From assembly GCF_001411555.2 (NCBI RefSeq), contig NW_023357374.1, positions 186,001-250,000 of the forward strand: 64,000 nucleotides of DNA. The letters run 5' to 3'. The notes under the pieces are model-generated. The model worked only from the letters and a program-made list of their open reading frames with translations, searched no databases and was not told where the DNA came from. Position numbers and translations under genes: made by a program. Of this stretch, positions 21,582 through 34,010 are shown piece after piece. How positions within the stretch are numbered: the first letter of the stretch is position 1; every line of letters begins with the position of its first letter. Source of the stretch: Juglans regia (Eukaryota; Streptophyta; Magnoliopsida; Fagales; Juglandaceae).

Positions 21582-24249
21582 TGTAACGCCTGTCCTTGTG
21601 GTGGGACTTTTTACAAAAAAAAAATTTTTAGAAGGGCGATGGGAATTACCATCCGATTTAAAACTTTTCACTTGCATACCTAGGGGGCAAGACTCCACGT
21701 TTATAAATTAAAATGTGCTTAGGATAAAAGAGGTTTACAGCGGAAAACATAAATCTTAAAATAAAAAGGCCTCTCGTACATTTAAAACTAGTGCCTAGAC
21801 TTCCATGCTCTTCCCCATGGGTCGTGTCCGTCCTGATCATGCAATTCCTGTGGGGGGAGGGACATGCATAAAAACTAAAATGAGTCGAAAACTCGTAAGC
21901 ATTACTTCATACAGTTAAAATATAGCAACATAGGTTTTCATTTATGCATTCGTCATTCATACATACTATTATGTGCATGCATACGTGTCATACGTGCGTT
22001 CATTTGAAAACGTCACTGGACGAAGTTTTTCTTTCAAAAGGCTTTCCTTTCTCTAAAACATGTCCCCCGTTAGTGCCTTCATTTCTTAAAGGTTCGTGCA
22101 TTCGTGCGTTCGTACATACATGCATTCATTCATTCATTCTTATAACTTTCATAGGCCAATACACACTGTTATGCCCCGTGTGTTGGGGCTAGCGGTCTTC
22201 CTTTGGACCCGGACTCTGCACGTGGCCATGGGTTGGAAATCCCTTTTCAGTCAGGGGGCAGCCCTGGGTGCACTACCAGTACTACTTACCCGGCATTGCA
22301 ATTTGCCCATTCATTGGTACCCTTTTCATTTATTCATGTGGCTGTTACGTATCTTCATACATTTCATACTTTCATTTCTTTCTTTATTTTCATTCATTCA
22401 TTCATGTCAGCTCGAAAGAGGTGGAGCTTTCATTCATTTCATTCTTTCATTTAACAGTCATTTCATGAGAAAACAATCATTTTCATTCGAAACATTTCTT
22501 TTCATGATAAAAACATCGTTTGGGCGTAAGTCCGAAAAGCGTCTTTTCCTTTTTCAATTCTATCCTTTCTTTAACAGTCCGTTCATGGAAAACCTCATTT
22601 AAGAACATACATGGGCTTAAACGTCAGCTTCCATGGCATCCATAAGCATCACCTTGAACGTCGTCTTTCATGGCATCTAGGAGCATCACCTCGTGGCGCA
22701 CATAAAAGCGTCGGTTCATAGGATCCATAAAAGCATCCGCTTTCATGCCTTTCATGCCTTTCATCAGTTTATGGATTTTCTTAGAAAATATATACAATAG
22801 ATGTAGCGTATAGTCATCCATTCACATGCGTATAATTAATACTTTGGTTGCGTAAACAGGGGCTGGCAAGGAGGGGGCTTTACATACTTATACCTTTGAA
22901 CACTTAGTATTTTCTTTTGTAAAGCATCTTTCGTTTATTTTCGTAAGCATCTTAAAGGAAAATCGTTTCTTGTATCTTTGAAAACTCTAGAAGAGTATGA
23001 ACGTAACACTTACCTGGACTCCATGCTATTTGTATATCATGCAGTCCATTCACGTGCTTGTCAGATGGCAACCTACATGCATACACATACCTTAGCGTCA
23101 TTTTCTATCTAATGCATAAGCAACTTAAACTATAATTAGAACTTTGCTATACTTGGAGCACTCTCCTTCTATCCCATGCACTTAAGTGCCGTTTACTACG
23201 CTAAACCCTTCGGGGACCACTTACGGTCACCACATCTTCCAACTCAAAGTCTTGTCTCGAGTGCTCATCCACTAAAGTGAACCCATGATTCACCTTAGGA
23301 TTAAGACACTAAGACATTCGTCTTACTCTCCTTACAACCACATTCCGACGCATGATTCAACCCGATGGAATCACACATCCCAATCCTAGATAATACGCCT
23401 GTCACTATCTTCATGCACCTTAGCCCATACTAATCCTCATTCCCTTCCATACAGGCCACACGACTCTAAGCCAACTCTGAGGAACACATGGTGAATTCGT
23501 CCGGCACATGTGTGTAACCAGATTACACATGTACCTTACCCCTTTATCACCTAAGATCAACATATGACACATTGATCACCTGCTTGTGTAAACAAGCACC
23601 ATACTCCGATATCAACCTTCTCTTAACCAAGCTAGCATGACCCTTCACGCTACCCTTCTCTTTTGACAGTTCATCCCAACACTTAACACGACAAGACCCA
23701 TTCACAACTACGCCTTAGGTCACGTCATATAGCTCGAGACAACACCCAAGCTACACCATGAACTTCTCGTGTTACCCAACATTTTACTATGTCAACTCCT
23801 AACTCATCACAAGTACGGTTCTTCATGTACTCCTATCACATCGTGACCTCTCATCACGCTCCCGTTACGCCATTCCTACACTCTAACATTTCACCCATCA
23901 TAAGCATAACTGCCAATAACCACGTCACTTCGCGACGTTGCCCAGTCATGCTTTCGCTGCGTACTCTTACACTTGTTCCACTACTTAACACATCACAAGC
24001 ACGACTGTCAATAGTCATGTCACTTCGTCACATTCCTCAATCATGCTTCCGCTACGCACTATTATACTCGTTCTGCTACTTAACGCATACTCCTAGCCAT
24101 AAGTCCATCACGGTGACACTTGCCACCTCAGACTACAGGCTACGCCATAACTATTTCGGGACACTGTTCCATAGTTCCCGACACTACCCATCACGTTTCA
24201 CGCCCATAAATCACATAATCATCCTTATCTCTACGACACGCCACATGGA

Positions 24250-25080
24250 GTGTCGTTGCCATGTGGAGTACACTTGACGTATACTCCCTTCACATACACC
24301 ACATCACCACTATGGCATACCCGCCATATGGTGCATCACTATACCACATGGAGTACACTCCTTGTGTACTCCCTTCACATACGGCACATCACCACTGTGG
24401 CATACCCGCCATATGGTGCATCACTTCACCACATGGAGTACACTCCATGTGTACTCCCTTCATATACGCCACATCACCACTATGGCATACCCGCCATATG
24501 GTGCATCATTATACCACATGGAGTCACTCCTTGTGTACTCCCTTCACATACGCCACATCACCACTATGGCATACCCGCCATATGGTGCATCACTATACCA
24601 CATGGAGTACACTCCTTGTGTACTCCCTCCACATACCCCACGCTACATCACCATTATGGCGTACCCGTCACATGGTGCATCATTCCGCCATATGGAGTAC
24701 ATTCCACATGTACTCCCTTCATACACACCACACCACATCACCATTGTGGTATATCCACCATATGGTGCATCACTATACCACATGGAGTACACTCCTTGTG
24801 TACTCCCTCCACATACCCCACGCTACATCACCATTATGGCGTACCCGTCACATGGTGCATCATTCCGCCATATGGAGTACATTCCACATGTACTCCCTTC
24901 ATACACACCACACCACATCACCATTGTGGTATATCCACCATATGGTGCATCACTCTACCATATGAAGTACACTCCTCATGTACTCCTTTTACATGCACTA
25001 CGCCACATCACCATTATGGCATTCCCGCCATTTAGTGCATTACTATACCACATGGAGTACACTCCTCGTGTACTCCCTTC
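24250..25080. repeat. 85-bp tandem repeat array in giant LTR copy 2
   Basis: The word GGCATACCCGCC recurs at 24314, 24399, 24484 and 24568, a period of 84-85 bp, with about ten units in all. Within it, the segment from about 24595 to 24774 is repeated immediately as 24775-24954 with essentially no differences (180-bp period), a recent duplication not present in copy 1. Confidence 0.92.
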
Positions 25081-25578
25081 ACACGCATTATACCATACAG
25101 AGTACACTCAGCGTGTACTCTTCCCGTTCCAAAATATGCCAAGAGGGTATATTTTACATATACTCTCCTTATCTCTCACTACGCCACACACAGAGTACAC
25201 CCAGCGTGTACTCTTTCCATTCCACATACACCACGCCACCATTACAACACAATCCACAACACTACATAGTACACTTCCCATTTACGCCCAACACTTCGCA
25301 GTACACTACACGGCACAATACATCTCTACCCAACACAGATATGCCCAACACCTCCCATACACATCTCATCACATCACCTCACTACAAAGATAAGCCCAAC
25401 ACTTCATCACACAACACCACATCACAATACCACAACTTCACTAATACCAACAGCACCGTCCACAACCTAGTCAACTAATCAATATCTAGCATAAATACGA
25501 GGGATAAAGGGTTATACCATCGACGGGATAACCCGTGCGTTGCTCCTGGATCGTCACAGCCGATGATGTCGGAAGTAT

Positions 25579-25603
25579 CGTACGTGGCGCTAACCCACGT
25601 ACG
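25579..25603. repeat. Conserved hairpin in giant LTR copy 2
   Basis: Same 9-bp arms CGTACGTGG / CCACGTACG as in copy 1, with a 7-base loop. Confidence 0.85.
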
Positions 25604-27216
25604 TTATCTGTTTAGGCATTTGGATAGCTAGGTGTGGTCTTGGAAGGGCTCATGGTGGCTTTGTGATGATGGTAAGGAGCGTAACACGGCAGATCTAGCT
25701 GTGTACAGTGGCGGTCAACCACACGCAGTGGCTGTCCATCACGTGCAGTGACTACCCACCACTCAAAGTGGTGGTTTGGACCTAGGGTTAGGCTGAGGGG
25801 TTGCTGGTGGAGCTCATGATGGCACTGGGGTAGCGCCATGGGGGCTCACGACGGAGGAGGGAGGAATGGCTGTGTAAGGGGGAGGGAGAAGTCGTGGGAG
25901 ACTGAGAGAGAGTGTGCGTGCATGGGTGGCAGATCGGGGTCGTGGATGGTTGGGATGGCTTGGTGGTGGCTTGAGGAGGCTGAAGGTGGTGGTCAATCAT
26001 CGTGGGTGGCAGTGCACGGTGGCGAGAGTTGTGCAACCCGTGCGTGGAGAAGGCGAAGCCCGTGCGTGGAGGAGGGGCTTCTGGCCATGGGTCACGTGGA
26101 GGAGTAAGGGGGAGGGAGAAGGAGGTTCGTGGTGGTGCCTAGTGGCCGTGAGTGTCGCGTACGGCGGTGCAAGAGGTAGCGCACAGTGAAGCTGTGCATG
26201 GGTCTCTTTTGTGTGCGACGGGGAAGGTGACTGTATGGGAGGGCCTGAGCTCGCTGGAGGGTGATGGCCAGTGGAAGAGAAAGCTGCCGTGGAGGTGGTG
26301 GTGCCATTGGGTGGCGCACGGTGGCGCAATGGACACCAAGCCCGTTCGGGCTGTGCATGGCCAAGGGAGAGAGAGAGAGAGTGTGAGAGAGAGGGGCTGG
26401 GCTAGGGAGGCTCACCGAAGTGAGGTGCAGCCAGTGGTGCCGGCGGTGAGAGCTGGCGAGGCACTGCGGTGCCGGGCTGAGGCATGGAGCTTCGGCGAGG
26501 GGGGGGGATGGGCTACGTACAATGTACGCTGGGGAGAGGGAGGAGAGAGAGAGAGCTACGAGAAAATGAGAGAGAAAGAGAGGGGGTCTGGGTATTTAAC
26601 CCAGTCTCTTCGTTTGGGGATCCACGTAACGATCTAACGGTGGATCTCAACCATTGATTTAAAATGCATAAATATTAACTTAATTAAAAGCGCTTAGAGG
26701 AATTAAGGTAGAATATTATTTTAAACTAACATTAGTTTATAAAATAATATTCCTTCATCATTAATAAAATGATGAAGTCTCACTTAACATATTAAAGAGA
26801 ATAAAAATATTTAATTAATAAAAGATTTCAACATAATTTAAATCCCATAATATCTAAAGTAGTTGAAATCATTTTAATAATGATATTAAAATGTTTTCTA
26901 GCAATTATAATATTTTTGGAGCTCTTCAAGAATATTATAATTTTCGTATTTAAAATCAAGTTTAGTTCATTAACACTGGAAATACTCTTTATAAATATTT
27001 CCAGCACGTTTAAAACACTAGGCGTGCCCTAGAAGTCACACGATATCTTTGAAAATATGCCATTGGGTTCGGCACACCTAACGAGTCTCACAGTCGCTAG
27101 GTAGAAGGGACAGACAATCACAAAATCTCTGCCCTCGGGATTTGCTTACGTCATAAAGATGGAACGTACGTCAGAAAGAAGAAGCATATGTAAGAAGGAA
27201 AGAGCAGGGTATCACA

Positions 27217-29064
27217 CACGAATTCCCACAGGTAATAACTTATGCAAAAATACGTGACAGTCATAACTTTTCAATCCATTGATTTACCAGTCATCAGGAC
27301 TCACGCATCTACCAATATTTGAAGCATAACCATCTGGCAATTTTATACCTTGCAAGCATTTGCAGAAGTCCATCCTCTCTTCCCTCGTCATCGTAAAACA
27401 TGCATGCGGCATGACCACCCTATTGCCTTCCACCCGTAAATGTAGATTATGTTTAATCCCCATTTTATCAAGATCTTTCCTCGTTTTGATCGTGTCCTTC
27501 GTCTTTTTGTTAATGCTCATCAATGTATCCAGTATATTATCACAAATATTCTTCTCTATGTGCATTACATCCAAACTATGTCACAACATACAGGATGACC
27601 AATACGTCAAGTCAAAAAAAATACTACGCTTTGTACATGTTCGCTCTAACATGTACCAGTTGTTCCACTATCTCTTCCCCCGACAGCTCTTTTGGTGCAA
27701 TTATATCCTGTACTCTACCATTAAACTTAGCACATTCTCTTCTCCATGCATGATTTGCTGGTAGATAACATCGATGACCCATGAAACACAACTACTGAGA
27801 ATATTTTAACCACTCACTAACACTTTCTTTATTACACGTCGGACATGCTAACTTCCCTTTCGTACTCCAACCGAAAAGATTTCCATATGCCGAAAAGTCA
27901 TTTATGGTCCACATTACTGTAGCATGCATCTGAAAATATGGCGACGTGGATGCATCATAAGTTCTAACGCCTGTTTCCCATAACTCTTTCATCTCTTCAA
28001 TCAACGGCTGTATGAATACATCAATGTCATTTCATGCACTTCCATGGTGGAAGATTGTACGGAATCAATACTAAGGGCCAAGTGCTATGACTTGTACTCA
28101 TATTCCCAAAAGCGTTGAATCCATTGGTTGTGAGTCCCTGGCACATATTCCGAGATTCTATCCCAAACTTTGGATATTGATTATCGAAAGACTGCCACGC
28201 AAGTGAGTCAGCAGGATGCCTCATATATGCATCATCCTTAACCCTTTTCTTGTCGTGCCACATCATACTGTGAGCTATTTTCTTACACATATATAGTTTT
28301 TGCAATCTAGGTCACAAGAAAAAATACGGCAACACCTTAGCCGGCACGTTTTTCTTACCCTTCCACCTCAACTCTCCACATACAGGACATGCTTGTTTCT
28401 CCTTGTTCTCCTTCCAGAACAAAACACAAGCATTCTTGGATGCATGTATGGACTTGTACTCAAATCCTAATAATTTTCTCAACTATTTCGCTTTATAAAA
28501 GTTCTTGGGCAATGTAGACCCTTCGGGAAGTATCTCATTAAATAAGTCCAATACCATGTTTATTGCTTTCGTCGACATCTCACACAATGACTTAATGTGA
28601 AGCAATCGCACAATAAATGATAGTTTGGAATGTTTTGTACAGCCTGGATAAAGTTCGCGCTTTGCATCTTCCCACATTGAAGCGAAATCTTCACAACAAG
28701 TCCCTCCGCCACTTGAGGCAATGTCGTCAACCTCATCCATAAACATCCCTACTCCAATGTCACCCAACATCTCCTCCATCTCATCCTGCTCATAATCATC
28801 ATTCATGTGCCGCAAATAATTGTAATGATCGACCAATACATCTGTTGACTGTTCATACGGCTCACCATGCAATACCCATCGGGTATACCCCAGATCTATA
28901 CCGTTCATAAATATATGACTTTCTATTTCATCCAACCCTATCGCACACAAATTTTGACACTCTCGACATGGACACTTAATATAACCATGACTATCAGCAG
29001 AGGCCTGTGCAAAATCAATGAAGGTTCTTACTCCATGCGCATAGGATATGTAATCCTTTTCCAA
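27217..29064 (-). pseudogene. CACTA TNP2-type transposase (N-terminal and core part)
   Basis: The start at 29064 opens with a transposase-associated domain (IKCPCRECQNLC, then TRWVLHGEPYE). The TNP2 core follows: HASKNACVLFWKENKEKQAC and CGELRWKGKKN (about 28460-28340), KKIAHSMMWHDKKR and YMRHPADSLAWQSFD (28305-28190), NMSTSHSTWPLVLIPYNLPP (28120-28050), QMHATVMWTINDFSAYGN and STKGKLACPTCNKE (27940-27830), MDVMHIEKNICDNILDTLM (27574-27510), and LKSYDCHVFLHKLLP (about 27260-27225). In-frame stops appear near 28484, 28315, 28024, 27790 and 27282. It continues at 21581 after the LTR unit plus one CACGA. It would cut and join the CACTA ends if intact, but in this form it cannot. Confidence 0.92.
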
Positions 29065-29570
29065 GTCTATCGCCCAGACGCATCCAATTTTTGTCCATTT
29101 CTAATAACATCTATCTATTAATAACAAGTACATAGAAAATTCAAATGCATGTATGCTCCAATTCTCATTACTTTTTTGATAAGATAGTTGGTCCTAACCC
29201 ATTCGAGATTATATTATCCATATTGCACAAATCTTGTCACTCTACTACTTTTCATTTTAGTAAAAATTTCGACAGCACCTCCCCATAGTTCTCCAAGTAT
29301 ACATGTTCAAATAGAGGGATTGTAACCCTCCGAACAGTATACCCGAAAAACAATAGACGAAGACACCGAAACTTCATATTAAATGTGGAAAGTAGGAGTA
29401 ACGAATATGTGCAATACAGATAATATAATCCCAAACTGTCCACACTGGACAATTCAGGAATTAGTGGACATAGAAATGTACACTAATTCCCAAACGGGTC
29501 TAAGGTTATTTATGCAATGTCATAACATATCTATCAAAAAACACTACAAACAATATCTCCATGTCGTTTG
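29065..29570. other. CACTA 5' non-coding region
   Basis: Sequence upstream of the TNP2 start. No further exon recognised. Confidence 0.5.
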
Positions 29571-29898
29571 AATTAATAATGTCACATCCTAGTAGTGTTA
29601 TATTGTTAAAATAGAGAGAGATAGAAGATTATGTGAACAAGTTTCCTATCAGTACACAACGGAAAAGAATGATCTTGAATAAATGTCTAAACTTTAGTCT
29701 AATTACTTAACCATCACAAACTGTCCGACCTTGACAACTCTTAAGGCTGGAGAGACTTTGAGAGTCAAGCAATTTGACAGATATTTCTTCAAGATCATTC
29801 TTTCCCGAGGTGTACAAGATACGAAACTTGTTCATATATTCTTTCATCTCTCTCTAGTTTAACAATATAACACAATACGAATGTGACATTGTTAATTT
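29571..29898. mobile_element. Foldback / MITE-like inverted repeat, about 330 bp
   Basis: The left arm from AATTAATAATGTCACATCC (29571-29680) matches the reverse complement of the right arm ending GTGACATTGTTAATT (29785-29898). Shared blocks include GTGTTATATTGTTAAA, AGAGAGAGAT, GAACAAGTTTC and AAAGAATGATCTTGAA. The interior is unique and non-coding. Target duplication not resolved. Confidence 0.8.
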
Positions 29899-30735
29899 AT
29901 AAAAAAAAATTAAAAATTAATAGTTATGGAATCAAAACTTTAGACTTTTCAACAAGCAACAAAGTTTTTGGCGTGATTTTGGATTGGCTGGGGCTTTTCT
30001 ATGCGAAATACTATATTGATTGATTTCGGATTATTATTTCTAAATTATAATTTTAATTGTTATTATATATCTTAGGACATTGTTAATTGGCACCTCCCCA
30101 TAATTTAATTCTTGTTATATAATTGTTATTATAATTGTTATATATAATTTCAAATATTATTATATAATTTTAATTATTATCATTTCCAAAATATAATTTT
30201 AATTGTTATACTTAATTGAGTGAGTTACTTATTTATATAGAAAATAAGTATATAATTTCTATATAAGCATTTATTTGATCCTTATTTATTTACTCTCTAG
30301 TTTATTATAAATAAGTATATTTATTTATTCCAACTTCCTACTTATTTGGTAGATTCAACACTTTTACCTTGAAGAGTATTTTACTTTCTTTATTTATATA
30401 TATATATATTTAATAATATAATGGTTCGGAACCTCACAATGGTAAGAATATTTAATAAGTAATTATTAATTATAGTTATTGTATGTATATATTATACTTT
30501 ATATATAGTTAAGTTATATACTTCTTTTTTCTTCTTTTTAAAATTAAATTTTATACTATAGTTATAACTTGAATAATAATCATATTCTAACTAAATTAGC
30601 ATGAATATATTATATATACTTATTAAATGTTAAATATTAAGTCTCATATTAAATAGATATTAAACGTTTTTAATCTTTACTTAAATTAAGAGTCTAAACT
30701 TATAATTTTCTTGTTAAAGAACAAATTCAAAAAAC
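29899..30735. other. Very AT-rich CACTA interior, nothing recognised
   Basis: Low-complexity A/T sequence with no coding potential. Confidence 0.6.
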
Positions 30736-31320
30736 ACAAAAAAATTCACATAAATACTAAAACCTAAACACAATATATTTCTAACCATGTAAACATATTC
30801 AAACAATAATCACAATATTTCAAATGCATATCACAACAACAACAATATTCCCACAATAATATTTTTACACATATTAATTCATCAATGAACACCATAAACT
30901 CACAAACTATTCACAAAATTCACAAACAATAATTACAATTATTTCAAGAGGAAGCATAAAATCACATGTACATGTATTAACATATTCCTAAACTTGAGAA
31001 ATATAACTAGAACTCACAAATTCTTCAAAACCAAAAAATATTATATCAAAATTTTCATATAAATCCAAAACCTAAAGATAATATATTTCTAACCATGTAA
31101 ACATATTCAAACAAAATTCACAAACAATAATCACAATATTTCAAATCCATATCACAACATATTCACAATATTCCCACAACAATATTTATACACATATTAA
31201 TTTATCAATGAATACCATAAACTCACAAACTATTCAAAAACTATACAAACAATAATTACAATATTTCAAGAGTAAGCATAAAATGTATAAACACATTGCT
31301 AAAGTTTAGAAATATACCTA
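30736..31320. repeat. Tandem duplication, unit about 310 bp, two copies
   Basis: The stretch from ATATTTCTAACCATGTAAAC at about 30774 recurs at about 31083. It is followed in both copies by CAATATTTCAAAT, CACACATATTAATT, ATAAACTCACAAACTATTCA and TTTCAAGAG. The two copies differ by small indels. Confidence 0.85.
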
Positions 31321-31499
31321 GTACTTACAATATCCTTTTAGAAATCAAAAGCTTCCAACTTGCCAAAAAACAAATCCTTCAAAAAAATACAACACTAACT
31401 TATTAGAAATATATATAACAAAAACACAAAACAAATATCATAAAATCCAGGAAAATACAAAAGAAAAATAACTTTTTCTTACCAATGCTCAACTTAACT

Positions 31500-31573
31500 C
31501 TCACTCTAGGTCTCTCACTCTATCTCTCTCTCTCTCTCTCTAACCCACATCTATCTCTCACTCAACTCTCTCT
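31500..31573. repeat. CT microsatellite at the LINE 3' insertion point
   Basis: Runs of CT interspersed with TAACCCACATCT directly abut the LINE tail. Confidence 0.85.
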
Positions 31574-31785
31574 CTTTTTTTTTTTTTTTTTTGTAAAGCG
31601 TTAGGGTCACATGTCCAAGAGTGACCCCTTCCAAATTTTATTAAACACAAATCCTCACTTATGGCAGAGGAATACCTTAGTAAAAAAACAAGCATATATA
31701 AAACACAACTAACAATATGCCACAAAAAACCAAACCTCACCAATAAAAGACTAAACCAAGAAAGAAAAATTATAAAACCAGCAAA

Positions 31786-32310
31786 TCAAAGACCTCTCAG
31801 ATAAGGCAAAGAAAATTTATCCATGCGCCGCAATCCTTTAAGAAATTTTGCAACTCTCAATAAAGAGCGCCAAACATAAGTCGAACCTTGAGCTCCCATT
31901 TTAGCTAGATAATCAGCTGGTGCATTTCCTTCACGAAAAATATGATTTATACCATAGTCTTCACCTTCAATCAAACCCATTGCCTCCTCCCAAAAATCTT
32001 CTAAACACCACACTCCACAACGCTTCTTCTGAACCCAGGATACACAAACCAAAGAATCAGATTCAATATCCACATGAAGCAATCCCAAAGAATGACAATA
32101 TTTTAACCCAATTAATAAAGCCTTCAACTCAGCAAGATTATTGGATCCCACCCCAAGATAACAAGAAAAGGCAAGCACCAAATCACCATTAAAATCCCTA
32201 ATAACCCCTCCTGCACCTAAGCTCCCTGGATTGCCAAGGTTGCATCCATCAATATTTAATTTGAATCTATCATATCTCGGCTTCACCCAATAAACCAAAT
32301 TAACAGGCGT
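31786..32310 (-). pseudogene. LINE ORF2 C-terminus: RNase H domain
   Basis: Starting from the LTR junction the frame gives TPVNLVYWVKPRYDRFKLNI, then the RNase H landmarks NIDGCNLGNPGSLGAGGVIR (first Asp), NLAELKALLIGL (Glu), HVDIESDSLVCV (second Asp) and REGNAPADYLAKMG (last Asp). All four catalytic acids are visible. The reading frame runs on into the LTR unit at 32311-32412, but those residues are not part of the original protein. Removing the LTR plus one duplication joins KLT from 35350 in frame to PVN here. Confidence 0.88.
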
Positions 32311-32865
32311 TGTGGCGCCCCCAAACCCCCTTATATATAAACACGGGGATCGAGACACCAGGATGGTGACAGCACGGTCACGCATCCCAACGAAGTGCCA
32401 GTGTGTGTACATGCAACGGTGTAAAAAAAATAACGCAGTAGATTAGTCAACTAAGTACCAGAATTTAAATACAATCTAAACATCAGTAAGGTTTAATAGT
32501 AGTTATACAGTCATCCAAAATTAAAATACAATACAGTAAAATCAAATAACCAAGCATGTGATCCCAGATCACTCCTCGGGCGGAGCCGTCTCCTTAGGCT
32601 CTCCCTCATCCTCCTCATATGCATCAAAATCTGCGTTACCACAAAATGGTATCGCAGATAAGTACAACCCAAATAACCACGGAATAAAAATGCATTAATG
32701 CAACCAACATGCATGCATATGAAGAAATATGCATTTTTCTCAAAACATCATTTTCCCCGAAAATGATTATTTCCAACACACGCCAAAATCCCATTTGGCC
32801 CAATTATCCGTAAAACATTTTCCCAGAAAATGTTTTACACAAAACCCAACCATTTATCGGACACT

Positions 32866-33242
32866 GTAGGCGGAACTCTACCACCATCCCTGCTTACCAC
32901 CATCCCTACCGCGTGCACCGTAGGCGGGAATCACAGGTGGGACACAACCACCATCCCTACCGTATGCACCGTAGGCGGGAATCACAGGCGGGACTCTACC
33001 ACCATCCCTGCTTACCACCATCCCTACAGTTCCTTTCCACACAATGGGTACATAACAGAGCACTGTAGGCGGGAATCACAGGCGGGACTCTACCACCATC
33101 CCTACTGCATGCACCGTAAGCGGGAATCACAGGCGGGACACAACCACCATCCCTGTTTACCACCATCCCTACTGCATGCACCGTAGGTGGGAATCGCAGG
33201 CGGGACTCTACCACCGTCCCTGCTTACCACCATCCCTACAGT
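32866..33242. repeat. Short GC-rich tandem array (copy 1)
   Basis: Repeats of GGCGGGAATCACAGGCGGGA and CTACCACCATCCCTGCTTAC with CACCATCCCTACxGCATGCACC. The unit varies between about 40 and 60 bp. Confidence 0.88.
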
Positions 33243-33599
33243 CTCTTTTCCTTTTTCTTAAATCAATCAATCCAAACACTTCAACATATTCAAATCATTT
33301 CTCACACATGAAATCATAATTTTCCAAATCACACATGCACATGAATGCAATACCCGAAAATCCAGTTTCCTTTACAAACATGAACATGCATGAAATAATG
33401 GGATGTACATATACCAACACTGATCCATAACCATCAACAACCAACATGCATGCATATGAAGAAATATGCATTTTTCTCAAAACATCATTTTCCCCGAAAA
33501 TGATTATTTCCAACACAAGCCAAAATCCCATTTGGCCCAATTATCCGTAAAACATTTTCCCAGAAAATGTTTTACACAAAACCCAACCATTTATCGGAC

Positions 33600-34010
33600 A
33601 CTGTAGGCGAGACTCACTGGCGGGACTATACCACCATCCCTACCGCGTGCACCGTAGGCCGGAATCACAGGTGGGACACAACCACCATCCCTGCATACCA
33701 CCATCCCTACCGTGTGCACCGTAGGCGGGAATCACAGGCGAGACTCTACCACCATCCCTGCTTACCACCATCCCTACAGTTCCTTTCCACACAATGGGTA
33801 CATAACAGAGCACTGTAGGCGGGAATCACAGGCGGGACTCTACCACCATCCCTACTGCATGCACAATCGCAGGCGGGACACAACCACCATCCCTACTGCA
33901 TGCACAATCACAGGCGGGACACAACCACCATCCCTGTTTACCACCATCCCTACTGCATGCACCGTAGGTGGGAATCGCAGGCGGGACTCTACCACCATCC
34001 TTACAGTCTC
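33600..34010. repeat. Short GC-rich tandem array (copy 2)
   Basis: Same unit family as 32866-33242, with a different order and number of units. Confidence 0.88.

Larger units (their letters stand above)
21582..27216 (-). mobile_element. Giant solo LTR (copy 2), 5635 bp, TSD CACGA
   Basis: Starts TGTAACGCCT and ends GGGTATCACA, with the duplication CACGA on both sides (21577-21581, 27217-27221). It interrupts the TNP2 gene. It is colinear with copy 1, lacks the MITE, and carries an extra stretch of about 190 bp (about 22865-23060). The promoter-like GGGTTAAATACCC is near 26595 on the minus strand. No retrotransposon proteins are encoded. Same orientation as copy 1. Confidence 0.88.

Noticed and set aside
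24314..24660. Regular repeats suggesting a CRISPR-like array
   Set aside because: The repeats are contiguous 85-bp units without unique spacers, and this is plant nuclear DNA.
24250..25478. Open frames up to 343 codons in giant LTR copy 2
   Set aside because: Same reason: repeat translations rich in His, Tyr, Thr and Ser, with a 180-bp exact duplication.
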